A DNA stretch of 28,530 bases, from contig CAKRYY010000037.1 of NCBI GenBank assembly GCA_934432885.1, positions 1 through 28,530 on the forward strand, given 5' to 3'. The translations under genes and the position numbers were made by a program. Shown here in pieces: positions 5,947 to 13,899 of this stretch. The notes beneath the pieces are model-generated. The model made no database searches and was not told where the DNA came from. It saw only the letters and a program-made list of their open reading frames with translations. The stretch is from an uncultured Lachnospiraceae bacterium. GTDB lineage: Bacteria > Bacillota > Clostridia > Lachnospirales > Lachnospiraceae. The first letter of the stretch is position 1. Every line of letters starts with the position of its first letter.

Positions 5947-7212
5947 ATGGCACTTAGCAAGAAACCGGTTACCGGAATGAAGGACATCCTGCCTGCGGAA
6001 ATGCAGATACGGGATTATGTAATCGGAGTGATTAAAGAAACCTATGCAAAATTTGGCTTCACCTCTATGGAGACCCCCTGCGTGGAGAATATTGCAAACC
6101 TTAGTAGCAAGCAGGGCGGAGAGAATGAGAAGCTGATTTTTAAAATTCTGAAAAGAGGAGAGAAGCTGAATCTGGCACAGGCACAGACAGAGGCGGATTT
6201 GGTGGACAGTGGTCTGCGTTATGATTTGACAGTGCCGCTTGTCAGATATTATTCCAATCATGCAAATGAGCTTCCTTCCCCATTTAAGGCATTGCAGATG
6301 GGCAATGTATGGCGTGCGGACAGACCTCAGAGAGGACGTTACCGTCAGTTTATGCAGTGCGATATTGATATTTTGGGAGAACCGTCCAACCTTGCGGAAA
6401 TCGAGCTGATTCTTGCAACGACGACAACGCTTGGCAGACTGGGCTTTCAGGGCTTCAAGATCCGCATCAACGAAAGACGCATTTTAAAGGCGATGGCAGC
6501 CTACAGCGGATTTGATGAGGCGGATTATGATACCGTATTTATCATTCTGGATAAGATGGACAAGATTGGTCTGGATGGCGTTGCAGCGGAGCTTTTGGAA
6601 AGTGGATTTTCAGGTGAGGCCATTGAAAAATATACGAATCTGTTCCGGAAAATGGATGGAAGTGCAGACGCGCTTACGGCGCTTGCAGATGAGCTGATAG
6701 CTGCGGGCGTTTTGGAAGCAGAGGTAAAGCAGAGCCTTCAGGAGATTATTGAAAGCGTGCGCGAAACCAAAGCGGCGGACTTTGAGATAGTATTTGACCC
6801 TACGCTGGTGCGTGGCATGTCCTACTATACAGGTACGATCTTTGAGATTGCAATGCCGCAGTTTGGCGGAAGCTGCGGAGGTGGCGGACGTTATGATAAG
6901 ATGGTAGGCAGATTTACTGGAAAGGATGTGCCTGCCTGTGGATTTTCCATCGGATTTGAAAGAATTATACTGCTGTTGATGGAGAGCGGCTTTCAGATTC
7001 CGAACCAGCCGGAAAAGACGGCATTTCTGATTGAAAAAGGCGTGGCTGGCGAGACGCTTTGCCAGGTCATTGCGAAAGCGCAGGAAGAGCGTGCAAAGGG
7101 CAGATGGGTGCTTGTAGCGCGTATGAATAAGAATAAGAAATTCCAGAAAGAGCAGCTGATGGCAGAGGGCTACAGCGATTTTCAGGAGTTTTACAAAAAT
7201 CCTTTACGATAA
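5947..7212 (+). CDS. hisS: Histidine--tRNA ligase
   Basis: A 421-aa class II synthetase that charges tRNA-His. It has motif 2 with VWRADRPQRGRYRQFMQCDIDI (about 121-142), the histidine-specific loop LVRGMSYYTG with Arg289, and motif 3 in ACGFSIGFERI (331-341). The LVRG-YYTG histidine A motif argues for HisS and against the paralogue HisZ. The C-terminal region after motif 3 is only about 80 residues and lacks the usual ending with a 'vKdl..geQ' strand, so the anticodon-binding domain is shortened or divergent, while the catalytic region has a longer middle insertion (about 180-275). An AAGGAG site precedes the ATG. aspS begins 18 bases after the stop, making this the first gene of a long operon. 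Confidence 0.92.
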   Translation: MALSKKPVTGMKDILPAEMQIRDYVIGVIKETYAKFGFTSMETPCVENIANLSSKQGGENEKLIFKILKRGEKLNLAQAQTEADLVDSGLRYDLTVPLVRYYSNHANELPSPFKALQMGNVWRADRPQRGRYRQFMQCDIDILGEPSNLAEIELILATTTTLGRLGFQGFKIRINERRILKAMAAYSGFDEADYDTVFIILDKMDKIGLDGVAAELLESGFSGEAIEKYTNLFRKMDGSADALTALADELIAAGVLEAEVKQSLQEIIESVRETKAADFEIVFDPTLVRGMSYYTGTIFEIAMPQFGGSCGGGGRYDKMVGRFTGKDVPACGFSIGFERIILLLMESGFQIPNQPEKTAFLIEKGVAGETLCQVIAKAQEERAKGRWVLVARMNKNKKFQKEQLMAEGYSDFQEFYKNPLR

Positions 7213-7230
7213 CAGGCAGGAGGCAGAAAC

Positions 7231-9030
7231 ATGGCAGAGGCAATGAAAGGACTGCACAGAAGTCACAGATGTACAGAGGTAGGATGCGACCAGATTGGAA
7301 GCGAAGTTACTGTTATGGGCTGGGTGCAGAAACAGAGAAATAAGGGCGGTATTATATTTGTAGATCTTCGTGACCGTTCCGGAATCCTACAGATTATATT
7401 TGAAGAGAGCGACTGCGGAGCAGAAAATTTTGCTAAGGCAGAAAAGCTCAGAAGTGAATTTGTAATTGCAGTTGTCGGCAGAGTAGAAAAGAGAGCCGGC
7501 GCAGTCAATGAAAATCTTGCAACTGGTGAAATCGAAGTGCGTGCAACACAGGTAAGGATTCTTTCCGAAGCGCTGACACCACCATTTCCAATTGAAGCAG
7601 ATTCCAAGACAAAGGAAGAGTTAAGACTGAAATACCGTTGTCTGGATTTACGCCGTCCTGATTTACAGCGCAATATTATTCTGCGCAGTAAAATCGTGGC
7701 AAATATCCGTAAGTTTATGACGGATGAGGGCTTTCTTGAAATTGAAACGCCGATTCTCGGAAAATCAACGCCAGAGGGCGCAAGGGACTATCTGGTACCG
7801 AGCCGTGTGCATCCGGGTACCTTCTATGGACTGCCGCAGTCTCCTCAGCTTTTCAAACAGCTTTTGATGTGTGCGGGCTATGACAGATATTTCCAGATTG
7901 CAAAGTGCTTTCGTGATGAGGATTTGCGTGCTGACAGACAGCCGGAGTTTACGCAGGTTGACATGGAGCTTTCCTTTGTGGATGTAGATGATGTTATTGA
8001 CGTTAATGAAAGACTGTTAAAATTTGTCTGCAAAGAGGCGATTGGTCTGGAGGTACAGACGCCGATTCCGCGTATGACATGGAAAGAGGCGATGGAACGT
8101 TTTGGTTCCGATAAACCGGATACACGCTTTGGCATGGAGCTTGTGAATGTGTCCGATGTGGTTGCTGACTGTGGCTTTGGTGTATTTACTTCTGCACTGG
8201 AGACAGGAGGCAGCGTGCGCGGCATCAATGCCAAGGGACAGGCTGGCATGCCGAGAAAGAAAATTGATGCGCTGGTTGATTTTGCAAAGGGCTATGGTGC
8301 AAAGGGACTTGCTTATCTGAGTATTCAGGAGGATGGCACTTACAAATCCTCTTTTGCAAAATTTATGACACCTGAGCAGCTTGATAAGCTTGTAAAAGCG
8401 ATGGGTGGCGAAAAGGGCGATTTGCTTTTGTTTGCTGCTGACAAAAATACGATTGTATTTTCTGTGCTTGGCGCACTCCGCCTCGAGGTTGGAGAGCAGA
8501 TGGGCATGATAGACCACAGCAAATTCAATTTCCTCTGGGTAACAGAATTCCCGCTGCTTGAATGGAGCGAGGAAGAAAACCGCTTTGTTGCGGTACATCA
8601 TCCGTTTACCATGATGATGGAAGAGGATTATCAGTATATTGATTCTGATCCGGGCAGAGTACGGGCAAAGGCTTACGATATTGTTTTAAATGGCGTGGAG
8701 CTTGGCGGCGGCAGCGTCAGAATCCATCAGGATGATATTCAGGAAAAAATGTTTGAGATTCTTGGCTTTACCAAAGAAGAAGCCTACAACCGTTTTGGCT
8801 TCTTATTAGACGCATTTAAGTATGGCGTTCCGCCTCATGCAGGACTGGCATACGGACTGGATCGTCTTGTTATGCTGCTGGTTGGTGCAGACAGTATCCG
8901 CGAGGTTATGGCATTCCCGAAGGTAAAGGATGCTTCCTGCCTGCTGACCAATGCGCCTGACGTAGTGGATGAGATTCAGCTGAAGGAGCTGCATCTGGCA
9001 GTTGTACCGGAAGAAAAAACAGAAGCATGA
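7231..9030 (+). CDS. aspS: Aspartate--tRNA ligase
   Basis: A 599-aa class IIb synthetase of the bacterial type. An N-terminal OB-fold anticodon-binding domain (about 8-110, with VTVMGWVQKQRNKGGIIFVDLRDR) is followed by the catalytic core. The core has FRDEDLRADRQPEFTQVDME as motif 2 and GLAYGLDRLVMLL as motif 3. The bacterial GAD insertion domain lies between them (about 290-420, with GGSVRGINAKG). The length is normal. Whether it is discriminating or also charges tRNA-Asn cannot be decided by eye. The hisS-aspS order is widely conserved in Firmicutes. The last codons overlap the start of the next gene (ATGA), indicating coupled translation. Confidence 0.95.
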   Translation: MAEAMKGLHRSHRCTEVGCDQIGSEVTVMGWVQKQRNKGGIIFVDLRDRSGILQIIFEESDCGAENFAKAEKLRSEFVIAVVGRVEKRAGAVNENLATGEIEVRATQVRILSEALTPPFPIEADSKTKEELRLKYRCLDLRRPDLQRNIILRSKIVANIRKFMTDEGFLEIETPILGKSTPEGARDYLVPSRVHPGTFYGLPQSPQLFKQLLMCAGYDRYFQIAKCFRDEDLRADRQPEFTQVDMELSFVDVDDVIDVNERLLKFVCKEAIGLEVQTPIPRMTWKEAMERFGSDKPDTRFGMELVNVSDVVADCGFGVFTSALETGGSVRGINAKGQAGMPRKKIDALVDFAKGYGAKGLAYLSIQEDGTYKSSFAKFMTPEQLDKLVKAMGGEKGDLLLFAADKNTIVFSVLGALRLEVGEQMGMIDHSKFNFLWVTEFPLLEWSEEENRFVAVHHPFTMMMEEDYQYIDSDPGRVRAKAYDIVLNGVELGGGSVRIHQDDIQEKMFEILGFTKEEAYNRFGFLLDAFKYGVPPHAGLAYGLDRLVMLLVGADSIREVMAFPKVKDASCLLTNAPDVVDEIQLKELHLAVVPEEKTEA

Positions 9031-9710
9031 TAAAGCTTTATCTTTTAAAAACAGAGGCTTTTCTGGAAGAAAAGAATTTTTTGAAGGGGTGTCGTTTGAT
9101 TGACGACACCCGTCTTTGTAAGGTAAAAGCCTGTAAAAGAAAGGCAGATAAGGCAAGGAGTCTTGGCTGTGGGCTGCTCCTGCAGTATGCAATGCAGGAG
9201 GCTGCAGGCAGAGATAATTGCGGGTGGAAGAAACTGAAATTGGAATATAGGGAAAAAACGGGTGGAAAGCCTTATTTTGCAGCGTCTGGTGCACCGTTTT
9301 TTTCATTGTCACATTCGGGAAATTATGCAGCGCTTGCGCTGTCTTGGCAGGAAATTGGACTGGATATTCAGCAGATAAGACCTTATGGAGCGGGGCTTGC
9401 GGAGCGTGTCCTGTCAAAACCAGAATATGCGCAGTATCAAAAAGCAGAAACGAAAAAGGAGCAGGAAAAAATATTTTTCTGCGGCTGGTGCGCACGGGAA
9501 AGCTATGGGAAGCTGACGGGAAAGGGGCTTTTGCTGCCGCTCTCAGAGTTCTTCTATAATCAGAAAATGCAAATGATAGCAGATGTCTGCTGCCATACTT
9601 TTCCCTTTGGACGGGAATACTATGGAGGTGTGTGCACAGCTTCCAAAATAAAGACGCTTCCTGCTTTGCGGGATGTCACGGATGAAATATGTGAGCATAT
9701 TTTATTGTAA
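9027..9710 (+). CDS. 4'-phosphopantetheinyl transferase superfamily protein (Sfp type)
   Basis: A 227-aa protein predicted to move the phosphopantetheine arm from CoA to a carrier protein serine. Sfp-type motifs appear in order: KPYFAASGAPFFSLSHSGNY (81-100, equivalent to the 'FN.SHS' motif), GLDIQ (111-115) with Asp113, and WCARESYGKLTGKGL (154-168), equivalent to W-x-x-KE-A-x-x-K with Glu158 and Lys162. The third acidic position is Gln115 instead of the common Glu. Its start overlaps the aspS stop by four bases. No polyketide or peptide synthetase lies in the window, so the target carrier is unknown; it could be fatty-acid ACP if no AcpS exists. It shares the CoA theme with coaBC nearby, although on the other strand. 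Confidence 0.85.
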   Translation: MIKLYLLKTEAFLEEKNFLKGCRLIDDTRLCKVKACKRKADKARSLGCGLLLQYAMQEAAGRDNCGWKKLKLEYREKTGGKPYFAASGAPFFSLSHSGNYAALALSWQEIGLDIQQIRPYGAGLAERVLSKPEYAQYQKAETKKEQEKIFFCGWCARESYGKLTGKGLLLPLSEFFYNQKMQMIADVCCHTFPFGREYYGGVCTASKIKTLPALRDVTDEICEHILL

Positions 9711-9731
9711 ATTCTTATTTTTGGAGCAGGC

Positions 9732-10271
9732 ATGGCATATTTTACAATTGTGTTGGATGCCGGGCATGGCGGCTGGGACAATGGAGCAGTTCATGAGGGA
9801 AGGGCGGAGAAGGACGATAATCTGGCATTGACGCTGGCAGTGGGAAATATTCTGCAGAATGCTGGTGTTAATGTTGTCTATACGAGAACACAGGATATTT
9901 ATGAAACGCCTTATCGAAAAGCGCAGGAGGCAAATCTCAGCGGAGCGGATTATTTTATTTCCATTCATCGCAATTCCAGTCCTTATCCTAACACATATTC
10001 CGGCGTAGAATCTCTTGTATACAGCGATGAAGGGATTGCGTCAATTATCGCAAGAAATATTAACAGGCAGCTTTCGTATCTGGGCTTTCGCAACATCGGC
10101 GTATCAGAGCGGCCAAATCTGATTGTTTTAAACAGTACCCAGATGCCGGCGGTACTGGTTGAGGTCGGGTTTATCAATACGGATGCTGACAATGCGTTGT
10201 TTGATTTGGAATTTGATGCGATTGCAGAGGCGATTGCCTATGGCATTCTTGAATCAATAGGAGTTGTATAG
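9732..10271 (+). CDS. N-acetylmuramoyl-L-alanine amidase (Amidase_3 family)
   Basis: A 179-aa zinc amidase domain with almost nothing else attached. Zinc ligands and the catalytic residue are visible: His12 in LDAGHGG, Glu26 in AEKDDN, His79 in FISIHRNSS, and Glu144 in VLVEVGFINT. This is the complete Amidase_3 set, for cleaving the bond between MurNAc and the stem peptide. There is no signal peptide, membrane anchor or wall-binding repeat, which is odd for a peptidoglycan enzyme. Export could be by another route (lysis, holin-like) or the enzyme may act in spore development. A GGAGCAGG site precedes the ATG. It lies 21 bases after the PPTase gene and just before the potassium transporter gene. 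Confidence 0.9.
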   Translation: MAYFTIVLDAGHGGWDNGAVHEGRAEKDDNLALTLAVGNILQNAGVNVVYTRTQDIYETPYRKAQEANLSGADYFISIHRNSSPYPNTYSGVESLVYSDEGIASIIARNINRQLSYLGFRNIGVSERPNLIVLNSTQMPAVLVEVGFINTDADNALFDLEFDAIAEAIAYGILESIGVV

Positions 10272-10278
10272 AATACTG

Positions 10279-11622
10279 ATGAAGCAGAAAAAAGGGAGCG
10301 GCTTATCACAGATTCAGGTGATAGCCGGAGGTTTTTTTATCATTATCCTAATAGGAACACTGCTTCTCTGCCTGCCGATAGCGGCGCGCGGAGAAGCGGC
10401 AGGATTGCTGCCGGCTTTGTTTACGGCGACGAGCACTACCTGCGTAACCGGTCTGATTGTAGCGGATACTTATCGGAACTGGTCATTGTTTGGTCAGGCA
10501 GTTATTTTGCTGCTGATTCAGACAGGTGGGCTTGGATTTGTGACAATAGGTGTGTTCTTTTCCATTTATATCCGCAGGACAATCGGACTGCGGGAGCGGA
10601 CGCTGCTGCAGGAAAGCATCAATACACTTCAGCTTGCCGGAGTGGTGCGGCTGACAAAGCGTATTGTAAAGGGTACCTTTTTAATAGAAGCAGCAGGAGC
10701 AGTTTTATTGAGTATCCGTTTCATCCCACGCTATGGCTGGCTTCGGGGCTGTTACTATGGAATCTTTCATTCCGTATCTGCCTTCTGCAACGCAGGCTTT
10801 GATTTGCTTGGAGAGAAGGAGGCGTATGCTTCCCTGACACAGTATGCGGATGACCCGCTTGTGAATATAACGGTTATGGCGCTTATTATTATTGGCGGTA
10901 TCGGCTTTGTTGTATGGCAGGATATTTGGGAAAATGGGATTCATTTTCGAAAATATCTGCTGCATACCAAGATTGTGCTTTTGGTAACAATGGTGCTTAT
11001 TTTTGGCGGCGCGCTGCTTTTCTGGCTGTTTGAGAGGAAGCTGTTGTTTGCCGGGATGCCGCTTAGGGAGCAGATACTTGCCTCGCTTTTTTCTTCGGTA
11101 ACGGCAAGGACGGCAGGCTTTAATACAGTGGATACTGGTGCACTTTCGGGAGCGGGAAAGCTGCTTACTATGATTTTGATGTTTATTGGTGGAAGTCCCG
11201 GCTCCACTGCAGGAGGCATTAAGACGACAACGGTTGCCGTTCTGATTTTATATACATGGAACAGCCTTCGTGGGGCAGGCGGCTGCAGCGTATTTGGACG
11301 CCGTGTGCCGGATGAAATTATAAAAAAGGCGTGCATGGTGTTATTCTTAAATCTGTTTCTGGCACTTTGCGCAGGAATCATTCTCTGTGTATGCAATCCA
11401 CAGCTTGCTGTAGAGGATATTATGTTTGAGGTCTGCTCCGCAATTGGAACAGTGGGCATGACAACGGGGATTACGAGAGAGCTGGATAGCATTTCAAAAG
11501 GGATTTTAATTTTGCTGATGTATTGCGGCAGGATTGGAAGCATGACGTTTGCGCTTTCATTCATTCATAAAAAGAAAGTGGAGCCGGTGCAGTACCCGCT
11601 TGGCAGAATTACAGTAGGCTAA
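10279..11622 (+). CDS. TrkH/KtrB-family potassium uptake membrane subunit
   Basis: A 447-aa ion-translocating subunit with four M-P-M repeats. All four selectivity-loop segments are seen: STTCVTGLI, AFCNAGFDLLG, ARTAGFNTVDTG and IGTVGMTTGI, each with the conserved glycine that lines the K+ path. The gating segment GGSPGSTAGGIKTTT follows the third loop. Size and sequence fit KtrB more than the larger TrkH. Start choice is uncertain: a TTG at 10264 lies directly against AGGAG and overlaps the amidase stop, whereas ATG 10279 is 15 bases away but gives the family-typical basic N-terminus. It works with the NAD-binding subunit encoded 30 bases downstream. The symbol ktrB would suit. Confidence 0.9.
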   Translation: MKQKKGSGLSQIQVIAGGFFIIILIGTLLLCLPIAARGEAAGLLPALFTATSTTCVTGLIVADTYRNWSLFGQAVILLLIQTGGLGFVTIGVFFSIYIRRTIGLRERTLLQESINTLQLAGVVRLTKRIVKGTFLIEAAGAVLLSIRFIPRYGWLRGCYYGIFHSVSAFCNAGFDLLGEKEAYASLTQYADDPLVNITVMALIIIGGIGFVVWQDIWENGIHFRKYLLHTKIVLLVTMVLIFGGALLFWLFERKLLFAGMPLREQILASLFSSVTARTAGFNTVDTGALSGAGKLLTMILMFIGGSPGSTAGGIKTTTVAVLILYTWNSLRGAGGCSVFGRRVPDEIIKKACMVLFLNLFLALCAGIILCVCNPQLAVEDIMFEVCSAIGTVGMTTGITRELDSISKGILILLMYCGRIGSMTFALSFIHKKKVEPVQYPLGRITVG

Positions 11623-11652
11623 GATGGAAGTACAATAGGAAGGAGAACGTAA

Positions 11653-12342
11653 GTGAAATCTGTACTGATTATTGGAATGGGAAAATTTGGTTACCATCTG
11701 TGCAGGAAAATGGCGGAGCTTGGCAACCAGATTATGATAGTGGATGAAAAGGAAGAAGCGCTTGCAGAATGTCTGCCGATTGTGACGAGTGCACAGATTG
11801 GAGATTGTACGAAGCCGGATGTGCTGAAAACGCTCGGTGTGGATAATTTTGATTATTGCTTTGTCTGCGTTGGAGAAAATTTCCAAAGTAGTCTGGAAAT
11901 TACAAGCCAGCTAAAGGAAATGGGGGCAAAGCATGTAATCAGTAAGGCTGTGCGGGATATTCAGGCAAAATTCCTGCTTAGAAACGGGGCGGATGAGGTT
12001 ATTTATCCAGATAGGGATATTGCGGAGCGGCTCGCAATGCGGTGCAGTGCAAGCCATGTGTTTGATTATATTGAATTGAGCAGGGAGTGTGCCGTTTACG
12101 AAATCCTTCCCTTACAGGAATGGATTGGGAAAAGTGTACGTCAGACGGATATACGGGCAAATTACCATGTCAATATTCTAGGCATCAAGCAGGGAGAGCA
12201 TACAGATTTTGTTGTGCATCCGGACTACTGCATCAGGCAGGATGACCATCTGATTGTGATGGGAAATAATAAAGACATAATGCCGGTATTGGAGCGTTTG
12301 GACCGGAAAATGACGCAGTATTCCCATTCAAAAAGGCATTGA
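11653..12342 (+). CDS. TrkA/KtrA-family potassium uptake regulatory subunit
   Basis: A 229-aa cytoplasmic RCK protein. An N-terminal Rossmann domain starts with the GMGKFG dinucleotide motif (G8, G10, G13) and Asp31 at the end of the second strand, typical of NAD(H)/ATP-binding RCK_N domains. The RCK_C domain (about 140-225, with NILGIKQGEHTDFVVHPDYCIRQDDHLIVMG) binds regulatory ligands such as c-di-AMP or cations in homologs. The start is GTG, with AGGAG seven bases upstream. A single RCK pair, not the duplicated form of enterobacterial TrkA, fits a KtrA octamer gating the preceding KtrB-like channel. The TGA stop lies within the -35 box of the next operon. Confidence 0.92.
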   Translation: MKSVLIIGMGKFGYHLCRKMAELGNQIMIVDEKEEALAECLPIVTSAQIGDCTKPDVLKTLGVDNFDYCFVCVGENFQSSLEITSQLKEMGAKHVISKAVRDIQAKFLLRNGADEVIYPDRDIAERLAMRCSASHVFDYIELSRECAVYEILPLQEWIGKSVRQTDIRANYHVNILGIKQGEHTDFVVHPDYCIRQDDHLIVMGNNKDIMPVLERLDRKMTQYSHSKRH

Positions 12343-12367
12343 CAAATAGGAAAAAAGTATTTATTAT
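12339..12367 (+). promoter_or_regulatory. Promoter of the branched-chain amino acid binding protein gene
   Basis: Perfect TTGACA (12339-12344), 17 bases, TATTAT (12362-12367). The -35 contains the TGA stop of the KtrA-like gene. Confidence 0.85.
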
Positions 12368-12406
12368 AACAAATTATAAAAAACAATGCGAATGGAGGAG
12401 AAGATT

Positions 12407-13600
12407 ATGAAAAGATTTTTAAGCATTGTTGTGGCTTCAGCTATGGTTGCGGCTTCCCTTGCAGGATGCGGCAGCAGCGCAGCGTCGGGTTCCGATACAG
12501 AAGCGGCAACAGCCGGAACAGAAAGCGCAGCAGAGGGTACCGTTTTTAAAATTGGTGGAATTGGACCTGTGACTGGTCCGGCAGCAGTTTATGGACAGGC
12601 AGTTAAAAATGCAGCACAGCTCGCAGTTGATGAAATCAATGCGGCAGGCGGCATCAATGGCGTACAGGTTGAGTTTAAGTTTGAAGACGATGAGCATGAT
12701 GCAGAAAAGGCAGTTAATGCTTACAATACATTAAAGGACTGGAACATGCAGCTCTTACTTGGTACGGTTACCAGTACACCTTGTACGGCAGTTGTGGAAA
12801 AAACTCATGAGGACAACCTCTTCCAGCTGACACCGTCAGGCTCCGCAGTAGAGAGTATCCAGTATGACAACGCCTTTCGTGTTTGCTTCTCTGACCCTAA
12901 CCAGGGTAAGGCATCTGCACAGTACATTGGCGAGAATAAGCTTGCATCTAAGGTAGCAGTTATTTATAACAGCTCCGATGTATATTCTTCCGGTATTTAT
13001 CAGACATTTGCAGCAGAAGCGGCAAATCAGGGTATAGAGGTAGTTGCAGCAGAAGCGTTTACAGCAGACAGCAATACAGACTTCTCTGTACAGCTTCAGA
13101 AAGCAAAGGATGCAGGTGCAGAGCTGGTATTCCTTCCAATTTACTATACAGAAGCTTCTATCATTCTTGGACAGGCAGATAAGATGGGATATAAGCCTAC
13201 ATTCTTTGGCTGCGATGGTCTGGATGGTCTTCTTGCAGTAGAAGATTTTGATACAAATCTCGCAGAGGGCGTTATGCTCTTAACACCTTTTGCTGCAGAT
13301 GCAAAGGATGAAAAGACCCAGGCGTTTGTAAAGACATTTAAAGAAAAATTTGGCGATACGCCGAACCAGTTTGCAGCAGATGCTTATGATGGCATTTATG
13401 CAATGAAGGCAGCTATGGAAAAGGCTGGCGTAACACCAGATATGAGTGCTTCTGATATTTGTGAAGCAATGAAGACTGCAATGACAGAGATTACACTGGA
13501 TGGTCTGACAGGCGAAGGCATGACCTGGAATGCAGACGGCGAGCCGAATAAGGCGCCGAAGGCAGTTAAGATTACAAACGGTGAATATGCAGCAATGTAA
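12407..13600 (+). CDS. livJ: Branched-chain amino acid ABC transporter substrate-binding lipoprotein
   Basis: A 397-aa extracellular binding protein of the LivJ/LivK (periplasmic-binding type I) family. The N-terminus is a lipoprotein signal: KR, a hydrophobic stretch, and the lipobox LAGC with Cys21. A Ser/Ala/Glu-rich linker (about 22-47) follows, then the ligand-binding domains with FKIGGIGPVTGPAAVYG, AVDEINAAGGINGV, LLLGTVTSTPCTAVV and GYKPTFFGCDGLDG. GGAGGAG six bases before this ATG fixes the start; an in-frame ATG 21 bases upstream has no such site. It is separated from its permease genes by a strong terminator and a second promoter, an arrangement that can give excess binding protein. 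The exact amino acid specificity is not visible. Confidence 0.93.
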   Translation: MKRFLSIVVASAMVAASLAGCGSSAASGSDTEAATAGTESAAEGTVFKIGGIGPVTGPAAVYGQAVKNAAQLAVDEINAAGGINGVQVEFKFEDDEHDAEKAVNAYNTLKDWNMQLLLGTVTSTPCTAVVEKTHEDNLFQLTPSGSAVESIQYDNAFRVCFSDPNQGKASAQYIGENKLASKVAVIYNSSDVYSSGIYQTFAAEAANQGIEVVAAEAFTADSNTDFSVQLQKAKDAGAELVFLPIYYTEASIILGQADKMGYKPTFFGCDGLDGLLAVEDFDTNLAEGVMLLTPFAADAKDEKTQAFVKTFKEKFGDTPNQFAADAYDGIYAMKAAMEKAGVTPDMSASDICEAMKTAMTEITLDGLTGEGMTWNADGEPNKAPKAVKITNGEYAAM

Positions 13601-13623
13601 CACATTACAATAATGTACAAAGA

Positions 13624-13655
13624 GGTACAGTACCCGCTGGTACTGTACCCTTTTT
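13624..13655 (+). terminator. Terminator between livJ and the permease genes
   Basis: GGTACAGTACC, loop CGCT, GGTACTGTACC: a perfect 11-pair stem followed by CTTTTT. From here to 13899 the stretch is AT-rich, with an imperfect palindrome GGAAATTC-TTCT-GAATTCC (13688-13706 region) and then the livH promoter. Confidence 0.92.
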
Positions 13656-13764
13656 AACTTATAGGAAACTTTATATAATTTATATAATAGGAAATTCTTC
13701 TGAATTCCCTTGCGTGTTTTCCAGTTTGTGCGTACAGATGTACGCTATATAAATACATTTTACC

Positions 13765-13794
13765 TTGCTCATAGTCAGGGAGCTATGGTATAAT
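13765..13794 (+). promoter_or_regulatory. Promoter of the livHMGF operon
   Basis: TTGCTC (13765-13770), 18 bases, TATAAT (13789-13794). The leader is about 100 bases and contains the hairpin at 13851-13869. Confidence 0.7.
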
Positions 13795-13850
13795 ACTATA
13801 AGTGCGCTGAGCGGAGAAAATCTGCATCGTCAGGCGTGTACAAATTTTTC

Positions 13851-13869
13851 ATAATTGCGGAGCAATTAT
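13851..13869 (+). promoter_or_regulatory. Hairpin in the livH leader
   Basis: ATAATTGC-GGA-GCAATTAT: a perfect 8-pair stem with a GGA triloop ending 30 bases before the livH start. The GC(GNA)GC top resembles the GC-GAA-GC hairpins at 2345 and 2413. It has no T-run, so it is not a terminator. Confidence 0.55.
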
Positions 13870-13899
13870 AAATAAGAGGATTCGTAAAGAGGTGTACGT

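Noticed and set aside
5762..5953. N-terminal extension of the ECF S component to 5953 (64 extra codons)
   Set aside because: It would run through the promoter (5832-5860) and palindrome, has no binding site, and the AGGAGG before 5761 gives a normal S-component length.
8017..8601. Long antisense open frame (194 codons) inside aspS, and similar ones in hisS, trkH-like, secDF and thiolase genes
   Set aside because: Shadow frames of strongly conserved genes: no binding sites, biased composition and no recognisable domains.
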